Source: Janthinobacterium lividum
GTDB lineage: Bacteria; Pseudomonadota; Gammaproteobacteria; Burkholderiales; Burkholderiaceae_D
NCBI RefSeq assembly: GCF_034424625.1
Contig: NZ_CP139976.1
Location: 6,138,001 to 6,202,000 of the forward strand
Length of the DNA: 64,000 bases
Reading direction: 5' to 3'
Shown here: positions 9,118-18,185 of the stretch, one piece after another
How the letters are laid out: each line of letters begins with the position of its first letter
Numbering within the stretch: position 1 is the first letter of the stretch
Program-made: the position numbers and the translations under genes
Notes under the pieces: model-generated
Seen by the model: the letters and a program-made list of their open reading frames with translations, nothing else
What the model was told of the DNA's origin: nothing
Database searches by the model: none

Positions 9118-10821
9118 ATGAAAGTAACCGCCAGCAGTCTTGCAGGTTCTGCGTCCTCGCACGTGCCAACTGAATGGGTCGCCATCAACTGGCGGCTCGT
9201 ACAACGCAACGTGAGAGCCATGCAGCATCGATTAACGAAGGCTACGCAGGAAGGCGACTGGCGCAGGGCGAAAGCGCTGCAAAGGTGGCTAACCCACTCG
9301 TTCAGCGCGAAAGCGCTGGCAGTCAAACGAGTGACAGAGAATCAAGGCAAACGAACCGCAGGCGTGGACCAGCAGTTGTGGGACTCAGCAACGCAGAAGT
9401 TCGCTGCCATTGCGCAGTTGAAGAAACAAGGCTATCGGCCCCTGCCATTACGGAGGGTCTTTATTCCCAAGTCAAATGGAAAGATGCGCCCACTGGGCAT
9501 CCCTACCATGCGGGACCGGGCGATGCAGGCACTTCACCTGTTGGCCTTGGATCCGGTCTTGGAAACGCTGAGTGATCCCAACTCATACGGGTTTCGCAAA
9601 AATCGCTCAACGGCCGATGCGATGTCGCAAATTTTTCTCCAGACCTGCCGGAAAGTATCGGCAACCTGGGTGTTAGATGCGGATATCGAAGGTTTTTTCG
9701 ACAATATCAACCATCAATGGCTGGTCGACAATGTCTTCATGGATAAGTTGATCCTGTCTAAATGGCTGAAATCCGGGGTAGTTGACCGGAAGCAATTAAT
9801 GGCAACCACAGCTGGAACGCCACAGGGCGGCATCATCAGCCCTGCCCTTGCGAATTGGACGTTGAACGGGCTGGAGACTGAACTGATTGCGCACCTCGGT
9901 GAGAAATTCGGCAAGTCAAAGGCAGGCAAGCTCAAAGTCGGTGTCGTGCGATATGCGGACGATTTTGTCGTTACCAGTGGATCGAAGGAATTGCTGGAGA
10001 CGGAAATCAAACCTTGGATCGAAGCATTTCTTGCAGTCAGAGGATTGCGACTGTCCAGTGCCAAAACCAAGATCGTGCACATCGATGAGGGCTTCGACTT
10101 CCTGGGGTGGAACTTCCGAAAATATTCCGGGACACTGCTCATCAAGCCAAGTAAGAAGAACATGAAAGCGTTCTATGAAAAGCTGAGGAAGACGATCAGC
10201 GAAAACATCGGGGCGAAGCAGGAGAATCTCATTCGATTGCTGAACCCCATGCTGCGGGGCTGGGCGCAATATCACAGCCCTGTAGTCGCCAAAGAGGCGT
10301 TTTCGACGATGGAGTCGCTGCTGTACTGGCGGCTTCGTCGCTGGGCCATGCGCAGGCATCCGAAGAAAACCGACAGTTGGATACGCGACCGATACTGGCG
10401 CCCAACCGAGAGTGGAAATCGGATGTTTGCAGCGGACGTTGTCACAAAGAATGGCAATAAGGCCATGAAGGAACTGTACTCGTTACCAGGTACAGCGATT
10501 CTGCGTCACACGAAGATCAAGGGCGGCTATCACCCCTACGATCCGCAATGGGAACTGTACGGCGAAACCCTTCGGCAGGAACGCATGTTGAAAAACATGT
10601 CTTACCGGCGCGAGTGGGCCAAGCTCTACCTCGACCAACGTGGCTTGTGCGCTTTGTGTGGATACGAGATGAACATGGAAACCGGATGGCATGATCACCA
10701 CATAGAACACCGTGTGGCAGCTGGTTCCGACGCCCTTGGAAATCGCGTATTATTGCACCCAAATTGCCATATAAATGTGCACGCAAACGATTTACACGTT
10801 GCGAAGCCGGTCCCTGCATAG
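9118..10821 (+). CDS. ltrA: group II intron reverse transcriptase/maturase with HNH endonuclease domain
   Basis: This 567-residue intron-encoded protein promotes splicing and retrohoming. The order is: N-terminal RT-0-like domain (VAINWRLVQRNVRAMQHRL, about residues 20-85), reverse transcriptase fingers/palm with RPLGIPTMRDRAMQ and the catalytic YADD (RYADDFVV, about residue 280), thumb/maturase X domain (MLRGWAQYH) and a C-terminal HNH nuclease (LCALCGYEM, HDHHIEHRVAAGSD, LLHPNCHINVH, about residues 510-560). RT, maturase and nuclease motifs all look intact. The start at 9118 has a GAGG ribosome site; an in-frame ATG at 9058 lies inside the domain IV hairpin and is less likely. Confidence 0.95.
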   Translation: MKVTASSLAGSASSHVPTEWVAINWRLVQRNVRAMQHRLTKATQEGDWRRAKALQRWLTHSFSAKALAVKRVTENQGKRTAGVDQQLWDSATQKFAAIAQLKKQGYRPLPLRRVFIPKSNGKMRPLGIPTMRDRAMQALHLLALDPVLETLSDPNSYGFRKNRSTADAMSQIFLQTCRKVSATWVLDADIEGFFDNINHQWLVDNVFMDKLILSKWLKSGVVDRKQLMATTAGTPQGGIISPALANWTLNGLETELIAHLGEKFGKSKAGKLKVGVVRYADDFVVTSGSKELLETEIKPWIEAFLAVRGLRLSSAKTKIVHIDEGFDFLGWNFRKYSGTLLIKPSKKNMKAFYEKLRKTISENIGAKQENLIRLLNPMLRGWAQYHSPVVAKEAFSTMESLLYWRLRRWAMRRHPKKTDSWIRDRYWRPTESGNRMFAADVVTKNGNKAMKELYSLPGTAILRHTKIKGGYHPYDPQWELYGETLRQERMLKNMSYRREWAKLYLDQRGLCALCGYEMNMETGWHDHHIEHRVAAGSDALGNRVLLHPNCHINVHANDLHVAKPVPA

Positions 10822-10838
10822 GGACTTTTATTATGCTT

Positions 10839-10918
10839 GAGCCGTGTGCGGTGAAAGTCGCACGCACGGTTCTTAGGGGGGAGAGCTTCCAGCAATGGGG
10901 TTCTCCTACCCTCCGCAC
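10839..10918 (+). ncRNA. group II intron domains V and VI (3' end)
   Basis: Domain V is a 34-base hairpin (10839-10872) opening GAGCCGTGTGCGGTGAAA and closing CACGGTTC, the catalytic core sequence of bacterial group II introns. Domain VI follows as GGGGGG/CCCTCC arms with a likely branch-point A at 10908. The 3' splice site is placed after AC at 10917-10918. Confidence 0.85.
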
Positions 10919-10945
10919 CATCAACCCGATTCCACAGGCCGCTTA

Positions 10946-12013
10946 ATGTCATTCTCCCCCAATTCCTCCACCGCGCCGGCCTCCGCCGACGCTCGCCTGA
11001 CCCTGTTGAAAGCCTGGTTGACCTCGCTTAACCTCGTCGCGCCCGAATCCGCCCGTCCCGCTTCCAGCGATGCCAGCTTCCGCCGCTACTACCGTCTCGA
11101 TGTGCTGCCAGGCAATGCAACATTGCCAGGAAGCACACTGATTGCCATGGATGCGCCGCCCGAGCGTGAAAACGTGCCGGCCTTTGTCAAGGTGGCTGGC
11201 TTGCTGAAAGGCGCCGGCGTGTCCGTTCCCGAGATCATCGCGCAAGACCTGGAGAATGGCTTCCTGCTGCTCTCCGACCTGGGCACGACCACCTATCTCG
11301 ACGCCCTGAACCACGATAACGCCAGCGTGCTGTACGCCGAAGCGCTCGAGTCGCTGATGAAAATCCAGCTGGCCAGCCAGCCCGATGTCTTGCCGGAATT
11401 CGACCGCGCCTTCATCCTGCGCGAAATGAATCTGTTCCCGGAATGGTTTATCGGCAAACACCTGGGCGCCACCTTGACGGATGTGCAACAGACCCAGCTG
11501 GACAAGGTTTTCGAAGCGATTACGGCGAATATCTTGTCGCAGCAGCAAGTGTTCATGCACCGCGACTACCATTCGCGCAATTTGATGCACATCAACGATG
11601 GTTCCATCCCCAATCCCGGCATCCTCGACTTCCAGGATGCCGTCTTCGGCCCTGTCACCTACGACATCGCCTCGCTGCTGCGCGACGCGTATATCCAGTG
11701 GGATGAAGAACTGGTGCTCGACTGGGTGATCCGCTACTGGCAGCGCGCCAAGCAGCTGGGCTTGCCAGTCAATCCCGATATCGACGCCTTCTACCGCGAT
11801 TTCGAATTCACGGCCCTGCAGCGCCACCTGAAAATCCTCGGCCTGTTCGCGCGCCTGAATTACCGCGACGGCAAGGATCTGTACATGGGCGACCTGCCAA
11901 CCGTGCTCGACTACGTGCGCAAGACGGCCAACCGCTATACGGAACTCAAGCCGCTGGTGCGTTTGTTGGACGCCCTCGAAAACAAGACGCCGCAGGTCGG
12001 CTATACGTTTTAG
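10946..12013 (+). CDS. amgK: N-acetylmuramate/N-acetylglucosamine anomeric kinase AmgK
   Basis: AmgK phosphorylates MurNAc (and GlcNAc) at C1 in the anabolic cell-wall recycling route that bypasses de novo UDP-MurNAc synthesis. The 355-residue protein is of the aminoglycoside-phosphotransferase fold, with the catalytic loop HRDYHSRNLM and the metal-binding segment ILDFQDAVFGP. murU, its known pathway partner, follows after 62 bp, and lptD is divergent upstream, as in Pseudomonas. The start at 10946 is 28 bases after the intron end, so translation of unspliced and spliced transcripts would have different leaders. No strong Shine-Dalgarno sequence is visible. Confidence 0.9.
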   Translation: MSFSPNSSTAPASADARLTLLKAWLTSLNLVAPESARPASSDASFRRYYRLDVLPGNATLPGSTLIAMDAPPERENVPAFVKVAGLLKGAGVSVPEIIAQDLENGFLLLSDLGTTTYLDALNHDNASVLYAEALESLMKIQLASQPDVLPEFDRAFILREMNLFPEWFIGKHLGATLTDVQQTQLDKVFEAITANILSQQQVFMHRDYHSRNLMHINDGSIPNPGILDFQDAVFGPVTYDIASLLRDAYIQWDEELVLDWVIRYWQRAKQLGLPVNPDIDAFYRDFEFTALQRHLKILGLFARLNYRDGKDLYMGDLPTVLDYVRKTANRYTELKPLVRLLDALENKTPQVGYTF

Positions 12014-12075
12014 GCACTTTCCCGCTGCGCGGCATACCCGCGCAGCCGACTTACCGATACTGAAAACGAATCCCC

Positions 12076-12795
12076 ATGAAAGCCATGATCTTTGCCGCAG
12101 GCCGCGGTGAACGGATGCGTCCGCTTACCGATACCTGTCCCAAACCGCTGCTGAAAGTACGCGGCCGTCCGCTGATCGTCTGGCATGTGCTGAACCTGGT
12201 GCGCGCCGGCATCACGGACATCGTCATCAACCATTCTCACCTGGGCCACCTGATCGAGGAAACCCTGGGCGACGGCAGCGCGTATGGCGCGCGCATCGCG
12301 TACTCGCCCGAGACCACGCCGCTGGAAACGGCGGGCGGCATCGCCCAGGCGCGCGACTTGCTGGGCGAGGAGCCATTTCTCGCCATTTCAGGCGACATCT
12401 ATTGCCCCTACTTTGATTTCAAGCAAGTACTCGACGTGCTGGCCGACAAGGATGTGCTGGGCACGCCGTATCCGGCCGACCAGCGCGACATCGCCTGGAC
12501 TTACCTGGTGCCCAATCCCGACTTCCACCCACAGGGCGACTTCGGCTTGACCTTGTTCGCGATCAACAATACGGACGACACCAAGTGGACCTTCGCCAAT
12601 ATCGGCGTGTACCGCCCTGAGATGTTCGACGGCATCGCGCCCGGCAGCCACGCCAAACTGGGCGATTTGCTGCGCCGGTACGCGGACCAGGGCCGCGTGG
12701 GCGGCGAAGTCTATCCGGGCGAGTGGACGAATGTGGGCACGCCGGCGCAGCTCGATGTGCTCAATGGCGTGGCAGCGAAGGCGCCGGCGGCATGA
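12076..12795 (+). CDS. murU: N-acetylmuramate alpha-1-phosphate uridylyltransferase
   Basis: MurU converts MurNAc-1-phosphate plus UTP into UDP-MurNAc, feeding peptidoglycan synthesis past the fosfomycin-sensitive MurA step. The 239-residue nucleotidyltransferase has the signature AAGRGERMRPLTDTCPKPLL at its N-terminus and the metal-binding segment ISGDIYCP near residue 105. It follows amgK and overlaps pepP by four bases (ATGA), so translational coupling is likely. The AmgK-MurU pairing makes the assignment stronger than family membership alone. Confidence 0.92.
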   Translation: MKAMIFAAGRGERMRPLTDTCPKPLLKVRGRPLIVWHVLNLVRAGITDIVINHSHLGHLIEETLGDGSAYGARIAYSPETTPLETAGGIAQARDLLGEEPFLAISGDIYCPYFDFKQVLDVLADKDVLGTPYPADQRDIAWTYLVPNPDFHPQGDFGLTLFAINNTDDTKWTFANIGVYRPEMFDGIAPGSHAKLGDLLRRYADQGRVGGEVYPGEWTNVGTPAQLDVLNGVAAKAPAA

Positions 12796-14117
12796 TGGCC
12801 AACTACGCGGCACGGCGCGCGGCGTTGCTGGCGCAGATGCTGCCGGGCAGCGTGGCCATCCTCGCCACGGCGCCCGAAGTGCCGCGCAACAGCGATTGCG
12901 ACTATCCGTATCGCCACGACAGCTATTTCTATTACCTGAGCGGCTTTACGGAACCCGATAGCGCCGTGGCCCTGGTGGCCGCCAGCGCCACGGCGCCGGC
13001 GCGCGCCATCCTGTTTTGCCGCGCAAAAAACACCGAACGCGAAATCTGGGACGGTTTCCGCCACGGCCCCGAGGCGGCGCGCGCCAGCTTCGGTTTTGAC
13101 AGCGCCTTCCCCATCGAGGAACTCGACGTGGAAATGACGCGCCTGCTGGCCGACGTCCCCGCCATTTACTACGCGCTGGGCGGCAGCCTCGATGCGCAAG
13201 TCAAGGTCTGGCGGCACAACGTGCGGCAAAAGGCCCGCAGCGGCGTCACGGCGCCCGCCATCGCGCATGACATCAATGGCATGCTCGACGCCATGCGCTT
13301 GCTGAAAGACCCGGAAGAACAAGGCCTGATGCGCCGCGCGGCCGCCATTTCCAGCGCCGCCCACGTGCGCGCCATGCGCGCCACGCGGCCCGGCATGAAC
13401 GAATACGCGCTGGAAGCGGAGCTGCTGTACGAATTCCGCCGCAGCGGCGCGCAGTTCCCCGCGTATTCCTCCATCGTGGCGGGCGGCGGCAACGCCTGCA
13501 TCCTGCATTACAGCGCCAACAACGCCGTGCTGCAGGACGGCCAGTTGGTACTGATCGACGCCGGCTGCGAACTCGATGGCTATGCCTCCGACATCACGCG
13601 CACCTGGCCCGTCAACGGCCGTTTCAGCGGCCCGCAGCGGGCGCTGTATGAACTGGTGCTGGCGGCGCAACAGGCGTCGCTGGACATGGTGCGCCCCGGC
13701 TTGCCGCACAGCGCCATCCACGAGGCGGCCGTGCAGGTGCTGGCGCAGGGCATGCTGGACCTGGGTTTGCTGGACCGGCAGAAAAACGGCAGCGCGCAGG
13801 ACGTCATCGCCGACAAGGCGTATATGCCCTTCTACATGCACGGCACCAGCCACTGGCTGGGCATGGACGTGCACGACGTGGGTGCCTACCGCGACACGGG
13901 TGCTCCGGGCAAGCCGTGGCGTCCGCTGGAAGCGGGCATGGTGCTGACGGTGGAACCGGGCATCTATGTGCGCCCCGGCGCGGGCGTGCCGGAACAGTTC
14001 TGGCACACCGGCATCCGCATCGAAGACGATGTGCTGGTCACGCCGCAAGGCCATGAAGTCTTCAGCACGGCGCCCAAGAGCGTCGCTGAAATCGAACAAC
14101 TGATGTCACAGGATTAA
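12792..14117 (+). CDS. pepP: Xaa-Pro aminopeptidase (aminopeptidase P)
   Basis: PepP removes N-terminal residues that precede proline, in the cytoplasm, using a dinuclear metal centre. The 441-residue protein has the pita-bread fold ligands in order: two Asp in LIDAGCELDGYASDITRTW, His in HGTSHWLGMDVHD, and Glu in TVEPGIYV and GIRIEDDVLVT. The ATG at 12792 overlaps the murU stop; another ATG follows at 12795. It lies 9 bp before the UbiH-type gene, a pairing (pepP-ubiH) common in proteobacteria. Confidence 0.96.
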   Translation: MMANYAARRAALLAQMLPGSVAILATAPEVPRNSDCDYPYRHDSYFYYLSGFTEPDSAVALVAASATAPARAILFCRAKNTEREIWDGFRHGPEAARASFGFDSAFPIEELDVEMTRLLADVPAIYYALGGSLDAQVKVWRHNVRQKARSGVTAPAIAHDINGMLDAMRLLKDPEEQGLMRRAAAISSAAHVRAMRATRPGMNEYALEAELLYEFRRSGAQFPAYSSIVAGGGNACILHYSANNAVLQDGQLVLIDAGCELDGYASDITRTWPVNGRFSGPQRALYELVLAAQQASLDMVRPGLPHSAIHEAAVQVLAQGMLDLGLLDRQKNGSAQDVIADKAYMPFYMHGTSHWLGMDVHDVGAYRDTGAPGKPWRPLEAGMVLTVEPGIYVRPGAGVPEQFWHTGIRIEDDVLVTPQGHEVFSTAPKSVAEIEQLMSQD

Positions 14118-14126
14118 CTCCGCCGC

Positions 14127-15269
14127 ATGCATACACCGTCCACTTTCGATCTCGCCATCTGCGGCGCCGGCCCCGTCGGCATGGCGCTGGCCGCCCTGCT
14201 GGTGCAGCGCGGCAGCCGCGCCGCCGGCATCGCCCTGCTCGACGCCAAATCCATCGAGCAAGCCAGGCGCGACCCGCGCACCATCGCCCTGTCGCACGGC
14301 AGCCGCCAGATTCTCGAGGAAGCGGGCGCCTGGCCCGTGGAGGCGACACCGATCCACCAGATTCACGTCTCGCGCCGCGGCCAGTTCGGGCGCAGCCTGA
14401 TGGACCGCAGCGAGCATGGCGTCGAGGCGCTCGGCTATGTGGCCCGTTACGGCGCCGTCGTCAGCGCGCTGGCCGACGTATGCGAGCGCCTGGGCGTGGC
14501 CAGCCTGCGCCCGGCGCTGGTCACGGGCAGCGTGGAAGACGCCGACAGCGTCAGTGTGCAGCTGGAACAGGACGGCGCGGCGTCGAGCTTGCGCGCCGGC
14601 CTGCTGGTGCAAGCCGAAGGCGGCCTGTTCGGCCAGCAGCAGGAACGCGCCGTCAGCCGCGATTATGGCCAAAGCGCCATCATCGCCCATGTGCGCACAA
14701 ATGCCCCCATCGCGCACCGCGCGTATGAGCGCTTCACAGACGAAGGCCCGCTGGCCCTGTTGCCGCAGGACGACGGCTACGCGCTGGTATGGTGCGTGCC
14801 GCCCACGCGCGCCGAACAATTGCTGGCCCTGGACGACGCTACCTTCCTGGCCCGCCTGGGCGCCGCCTTCGGCAGCCGCCTGGGACGCTTTACCCACACA
14901 ACGTCGCGCCTGGCCTATCCGCTGGGCCTGAACGCGCAGGGAGGCGGCACGCCGCGCACGGTCGCCATCGGCAATGCGGCGCAAACCCTGCACCCGGTGG
15001 CCGGACAAGGCCTGAACCTGGGCTTGCGCGACGCCGCCGTGCTGGCCCGCGTGCTGGGGCAGGACAGCAGCCCGGCCGGACTGGAACGCTACGCCAGCCT
15101 GCGCCAGGCCGACCGGGGGCTGACCGTGCGCGTCACCGACACCATGGCGCGTATCTTCACGGGCAGCGCGCCCACGCAAGGCTTGCTGGGCCTGTCGCTG
15201 GGCCTGCTGGACGCCTTCAGCCCGGCGCGCAAGAGCCTGGCCGAGCTGATGATGTACGGCCGCCGCTAA
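14127..15269 (+). CDS. ubiH: FAD-dependent ubiquinone-biosynthesis hydroxylase (UbiH family)
   Basis: This 380-residue flavoprotein monooxygenase of the UbiH/UbiF/COQ6 family hydroxylates the ring of ubiquinone precursors with O2 and NAD(P)H. Seen directly are the FAD-binding GAGPVGMALA at the N-terminus, RTIALSHGS near residue 55, and the family signature NAAQTLHPVAGQGLNLGLRD near residue 285. Its position after pepP favours UbiH (C4 hydroxylation), but ring-position specificity cannot be decided from motifs, and UbiF- or UbiM-like specificity is possible. Confidence 0.85.
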   Translation: MHTPSTFDLAICGAGPVGMALAALLVQRGSRAAGIALLDAKSIEQARRDPRTIALSHGSRQILEEAGAWPVEATPIHQIHVSRRGQFGRSLMDRSEHGVEALGYVARYGAVVSALADVCERLGVASLRPALVTGSVEDADSVSVQLEQDGAASSLRAGLLVQAEGGLFGQQQERAVSRDYGQSAIIAHVRTNAPIAHRAYERFTDEGPLALLPQDDGYALVWCVPPTRAEQLLALDDATFLARLGAAFGSRLGRFTHTTSRLAYPLGLNAQGGGTPRTVAIGNAAQTLHPVAGQGLNLGLRDAAVLARVLGQDSSPAGLERYASLRQADRGLTVRVTDTMARIFTGSAPTQGLLGLSLGLLDAFSPARKSLAELMMYGRR

Positions 15270-15384
15270 GTCTTAGCAATAAGGAAAGGGCACGGGCGAA
15301 AAAGAAACAGGCGGGCGATCCGGCATGGAGTAAACGGCCCGCGGATGCGACAATGGCTGTCACCTGGCTTTTGGCGACCGTTCC

Positions 15385-16338
15385 ATGACAGATGCACTCC
15401 CCGCAGCACCGCCTGCCGCTCTTCCCGAAGTCCTCTTTTCCCGCCTGCTGGAAGACGCCCTCGACGCCGTCATCATCATCGACGAGCAGTGCCGCATCCG
15501 CTATATCAATGGCGCCATGCAGGCACTGTCGGGCTATGCCAGCGGTGAATTGCTGGGCCAGACCCTGAACGGCCTGCTGCCCGACGCCGTCGGCGCGCAG
15601 CACGACAACCACGTGATCAACTACATCCGCAGCTCGCGCACTTCCAGCGTGCTGGGCAAGATACGCGAATTCGCCATCCGCCACCGCGACACGCAAATGA
15701 TCCCCATCGAAATGAAGGCGCTGGACCTGGGCGTGGTCGACGGCATGCGCTATTTCGGCGCCTTTTTGCTCGACGTGCGCGAACGGCGCGAACTGGCGGC
15801 GAAAAACGCCAGCCTGCTGGCGCAGCTGGAACAGCAGGCGCTGCACGATGCGCTGACGTCGCTGCCCAACCGGCGCGCCTATGAAGCGCAGGCCGAGCAG
15901 GCGATGGCGCGCGCGGCGCGCAGCGGCGCCGCCCTGAGCGTGGGCGTGGCCGACCTCGACCACTTCAAGAAGATCAACGACCGCTATGGCCATGCCGTGG
16001 GCGACGCAGTGCTGCGCACGGTGGCGCAGGCGCTGCGCGACACGGGACGCATCACCGACGTGGCGGCGCGCCTCGGTGGCGAGGAGTTCGGCCTGCTCTT
16101 CCCCGACGCCAGCCTGCAGCAGGCACACCAGGTGGCCGAGCGCATCCGCGCCGCCGTGGCGGCGGCGGTCACCGTGCTGCCCGACGGCGGCGCGCTGCAC
16201 GTCACCATCAGCATCGGCGTGGCGCCGCTGGTGCAGGGCGCCAGCCTGGACGCGGCCATATCGGATGCCGACAAGGCCCTGTATGTCGCCAAGCACCAGG
16301 GACGCAACCAGGTCGTCGCGGCAGCGGCCAGCCAATAA
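15385..16338 (+). CDS. PAS-GGDEF diguanylate cyclase
   Basis: This 317-residue soluble protein would make cyclic di-GMP from GTP. A PAS sensor domain (about residues 17-130) is followed by a short coiled linker (RRELAAKNASLLAQLEQQ) and a GGDEF domain. The active site is GGEEF (residues 231-235), a catalytically competent variant. An RITD inhibitory site sits five residues before it, so product inhibition is expected. No EAL domain or membrane segment is present. It starts 115 bp after the UbiH-type gene and is likely a separate unit. The signal sensed is unknown. Confidence 0.92.
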   Translation: MTDALPAAPPAALPEVLFSRLLEDALDAVIIIDEQCRIRYINGAMQALSGYASGELLGQTLNGLLPDAVGAQHDNHVINYIRSSRTSSVLGKIREFAIRHRDTQMIPIEMKALDLGVVDGMRYFGAFLLDVRERRELAAKNASLLAQLEQQALHDALTSLPNRRAYEAQAEQAMARAARSGAALSVGVADLDHFKKINDRYGHAVGDAVLRTVAQALRDTGRITDVAARLGGEEFGLLFPDASLQQAHQVAERIRAAVAAAVTVLPDGGALHVTISIGVAPLVQGASLDAAISDADKALYVAKHQGRNQVVAAAASQ

Positions 16339-16363
16339 AAACGGCCCGCGCAAGGCGGGCCGT
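16336..16363 (-). terminator. rho-independent terminator of the pnt operon
   Basis: A 9-bp stem (ACGGCCCGC/GCGGGCCGT) with a 5-base loop is followed on the minus strand by TTTTTATT, just beyond the pntB stop. The plus-strand cyclase gene ends inside it, but no T run follows in that direction. Confidence 0.85.
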
Positions 16364-16383
16364 ACGGTCGCTGCAAGCGGCGT

Positions 16384-17850
16384 TTATTCGATGGCTTTCA
16401 ACATATCCTCGATCACCTTTTTCGCGTCGCCAAACACCATCATCGTGTTCGGCTGGTAGAACAGGTCGTTGTCCAGGCCCGCATAGCCGGACGCCATCGA
16501 GCGCTTGTTGACGATGATGCTCTTGGCTTTATACGCTTCCAGGATCGGCATGCCGGCGATCGGCGATTTCGGATCTTTCGCCGCCGGGTTGACCACGTCA
16601 TTCGCGCCCAGCACCAGCACCACGTCCGTCTGGCCGAATTCGCCATTGATGTCTTCCATCTCGAAGACCTGGTCGTACGGCACTTCCGCTTCGGCCAGCA
16701 GCACGTTCATGTGGCCCGGCATGCGCCCCGCCACCGGGTGGATCGCATACTTGACGGTGACCCCCTTCTCGGTGAGTCTTTCCACCAGTTCCTTGAGCGA
16801 ATGCTGCGCGCGCGCCACGGCCAGCCCGTAGCCGGGCACGATGATGACGGTTTCCGCATTGCCCATGATGAAGGCGGCGTCGTCGGCCGAACCCGATTTC
16901 ACGGGCCGCTGCTCCTGCGCGCCCGCCGCGCCTGCGGCCGGCGCAGCGCCGCCGAAGCCGCCCAGGATGACGTTGAAGAACGAGCGGTTCATGGCCTTGC
17001 ACATGATGTACGACAGGATCGCGCCCGAGGATCCCACGAGCGAACCGGCGATGATCAGCATCGAGTTATTCAGCGAAAACCCGATGCCGGCCGCGGCCCA
17101 GCCCGAGTAGCTGTTGAGCATCGACACCACCACCGGCATGTCGGCGCCGCCGATGGGAATGATGATCAGCACGCCCAGCGCAAAGGCGATGACGGCCATG
17201 ACGATGAACGGCGTCCAGGCCGGCTCGACCCCATCGGCAAAGCAGAACACCAGGCCCAGCGCGATCATCACCAGCGCCAGCGCCAGGTTGAGCATGTGCT
17301 GGCCCTTGAAGCTCACGGGCGCGCCCTGGAACAGGCGGAACTTGTATTTGCCCGACAGCTTGCCGAAGGCGATCACCGAACCGGAGAACGTGATGGCGCC
17401 GACAAAGGTGCCGATGAACAGCTCGAAGCGGTTACCGATGGGCAGCGCCTGTCCATGCTCGGCGATATTGAAGGCCCATGGCTCGGATACGGCCGCCACG
17501 GCGATGCACACGGCGGCCAGGCCGATCAGCGAATGCATGGCCGCCACCAGTTCCGGCATCTTCGTCATTTCCACGGTTTTCGCCAGGTAGGCGCCGATGG
17601 CGCCGCCCGTGACGATGCCGATGATGACGAGGGTCAGGCCCATGCCGCCCGCTTGCTGTTCCTTCAGTTTCAGGATCAGCGCCACGGTGGTGACGGCGGC
17701 AATGGCCATGCCGCTCATGCCGAAGGCATTGCCGCGGCGCGCCGTCGAGGGCGACGACAGCCCTTTCAAGGCCTGGATGAAGCACACCGAGGCGATCAGG
17801 TACATCATCGTCACCAGGTTCATGGTGACGAAGCTCATGGCATGACTCAT
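16384..17850 (-). CDS. pntB: NAD(P) transhydrogenase subunit beta
   Basis: PntB holds membrane domain dII and the NADP(H)-binding domain dIII of the proton-translocating transhydrogenase, which makes NADPH from NADH at the expense of proton-motive force. The 488-residue protein shows about nine hydrophobic segments, then the dIII nucleotide fold ([44 protein letters not shown]). Starts at MSHAM, MSFV or MNLV near 17850 are all possible. It overlaps the pntA2 stop by four bases and is the last gene of a three-gene operon. Confidence 0.96.
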   Translation of the reverse strand: MSHAMSFVTMNLVTMMYLIASVCFIQALKGLSSPSTARRGNAFGMSGMAIAAVTTVALILKLKEQQAGGMGLTLVIIGIVTGGAIGAYLAKTVEMTKMPELVAAMHSLIGLAAVCIAVAAVSEPWAFNIAEHGQALPIGNRFELFIGTFVGAITFSGSVIAFGKLSGKYKFRLFQGAPVSFKGQHMLNLALALVMIALGLVFCFADGVEPAWTPFIVMAVIAFALGVLIIIPIGGADMPVVVSMLNSYSGWAAAGIGFSLNNSMLIIAGSLVGSSGAILSYIMCKAMNRSFFNVILGGFGGAAPAAGAAGAQEQRPVKSGSADDAAFIMGNAETVIIVPGYGLAVARAQHSLKELVERLTEKGVTVKYAIHPVAGRMPGHMNVLLAEAEVPYDQVFEMEDINGEFGQTDVVLVLGANDVVNPAAKDPKSPIAGMPILEAYKAKSIIVNKRSMASGYAGLDNDLFYQPNTMMVFGDAKKVIEDMLKAIE

Positions 17851-18161
17851 TCTTTTGCTCCTTGCTTGGCTTTCGGTTCTTTTTTACGGAACATCTCGAG
17901 CATGCGCTGCGTGACGAGGAAGCCGCCAAACACGTTGACGGCGGCCAGCGCCACGGCCAGGGTGCCGGCCGCCTGCGCCAGCGGGCCTTGCGTCAGGCCG
18001 GCCGCCAGCATGGCGCCGACGATGATGATGGCGGAAATGGCATTGGTGACGGCCATCAGCGGCGTATGCAATGCCGGCGTGACGGTCCAGACGACGTGGT
18101 AGCCGACATAAATGGCCAGCACGAAGATGATCAGGTTAATGATGGTGTGACTGATTTCCAT
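17847..18161 (-). CDS. pntAB: NAD(P) transhydrogenase subunit alpha part 2
   Basis: This 104-residue membrane protein supplies the transmembrane segments that in E. coli are fused to the C-terminus of PntA. Three to four hydrophobic helices are visible ([19 protein letters not shown] at the start). The split PntA1/PntA2 layout is common outside the enterics. It overlaps pntB by four bases and sits 24 bp after pntA1. Confidence 0.95.
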   Translation of the reverse strand: MEISHTIINLIIFVLAIYVGYHVVWTVTPALHTPLMAVTNAISAIIIVGAMLAAGLTQGPLAQAAGTLAVALAAVNVFGGFLVTQRMLEMFRKKEPKAKQGAKE

Positions 18162-18185
18162 GATGTTGTTCTCTCCGGCGCCGCG

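Larger units (their letters stand above)
8482..10918 (+). mobile_element. group II intron, apparently full length, with maturase ORF
   Basis: This about 2.44-kb retroelement has all the parts of a mobile bacterial group II intron. The 5' end matches the GUGYG consensus (GTGCG at 8482; GTGTG at 8480 is an alternative), followed by about 635 bases of structured leader (domains I-III). A hairpin at 9050-9079 (CCCCGAAGGG/CCTTCGGGG) opens domain IV, which holds the maturase gene. A 34-base domain V and a domain VI with a bulged A at 10908 follow, and the element ends in AC. It lies in the sense orientation with its 3' junction 27 bases before the amgK start codon. Intron TAGGTGA (8602-8608) and AGTAGG (8661-8666) can pair with exon TCACCTA/CCTACT just upstream, as expected for EBS-IBS contacts, although the two exon targets overlap. 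Exact ends are inferred. Confidence 0.88.
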
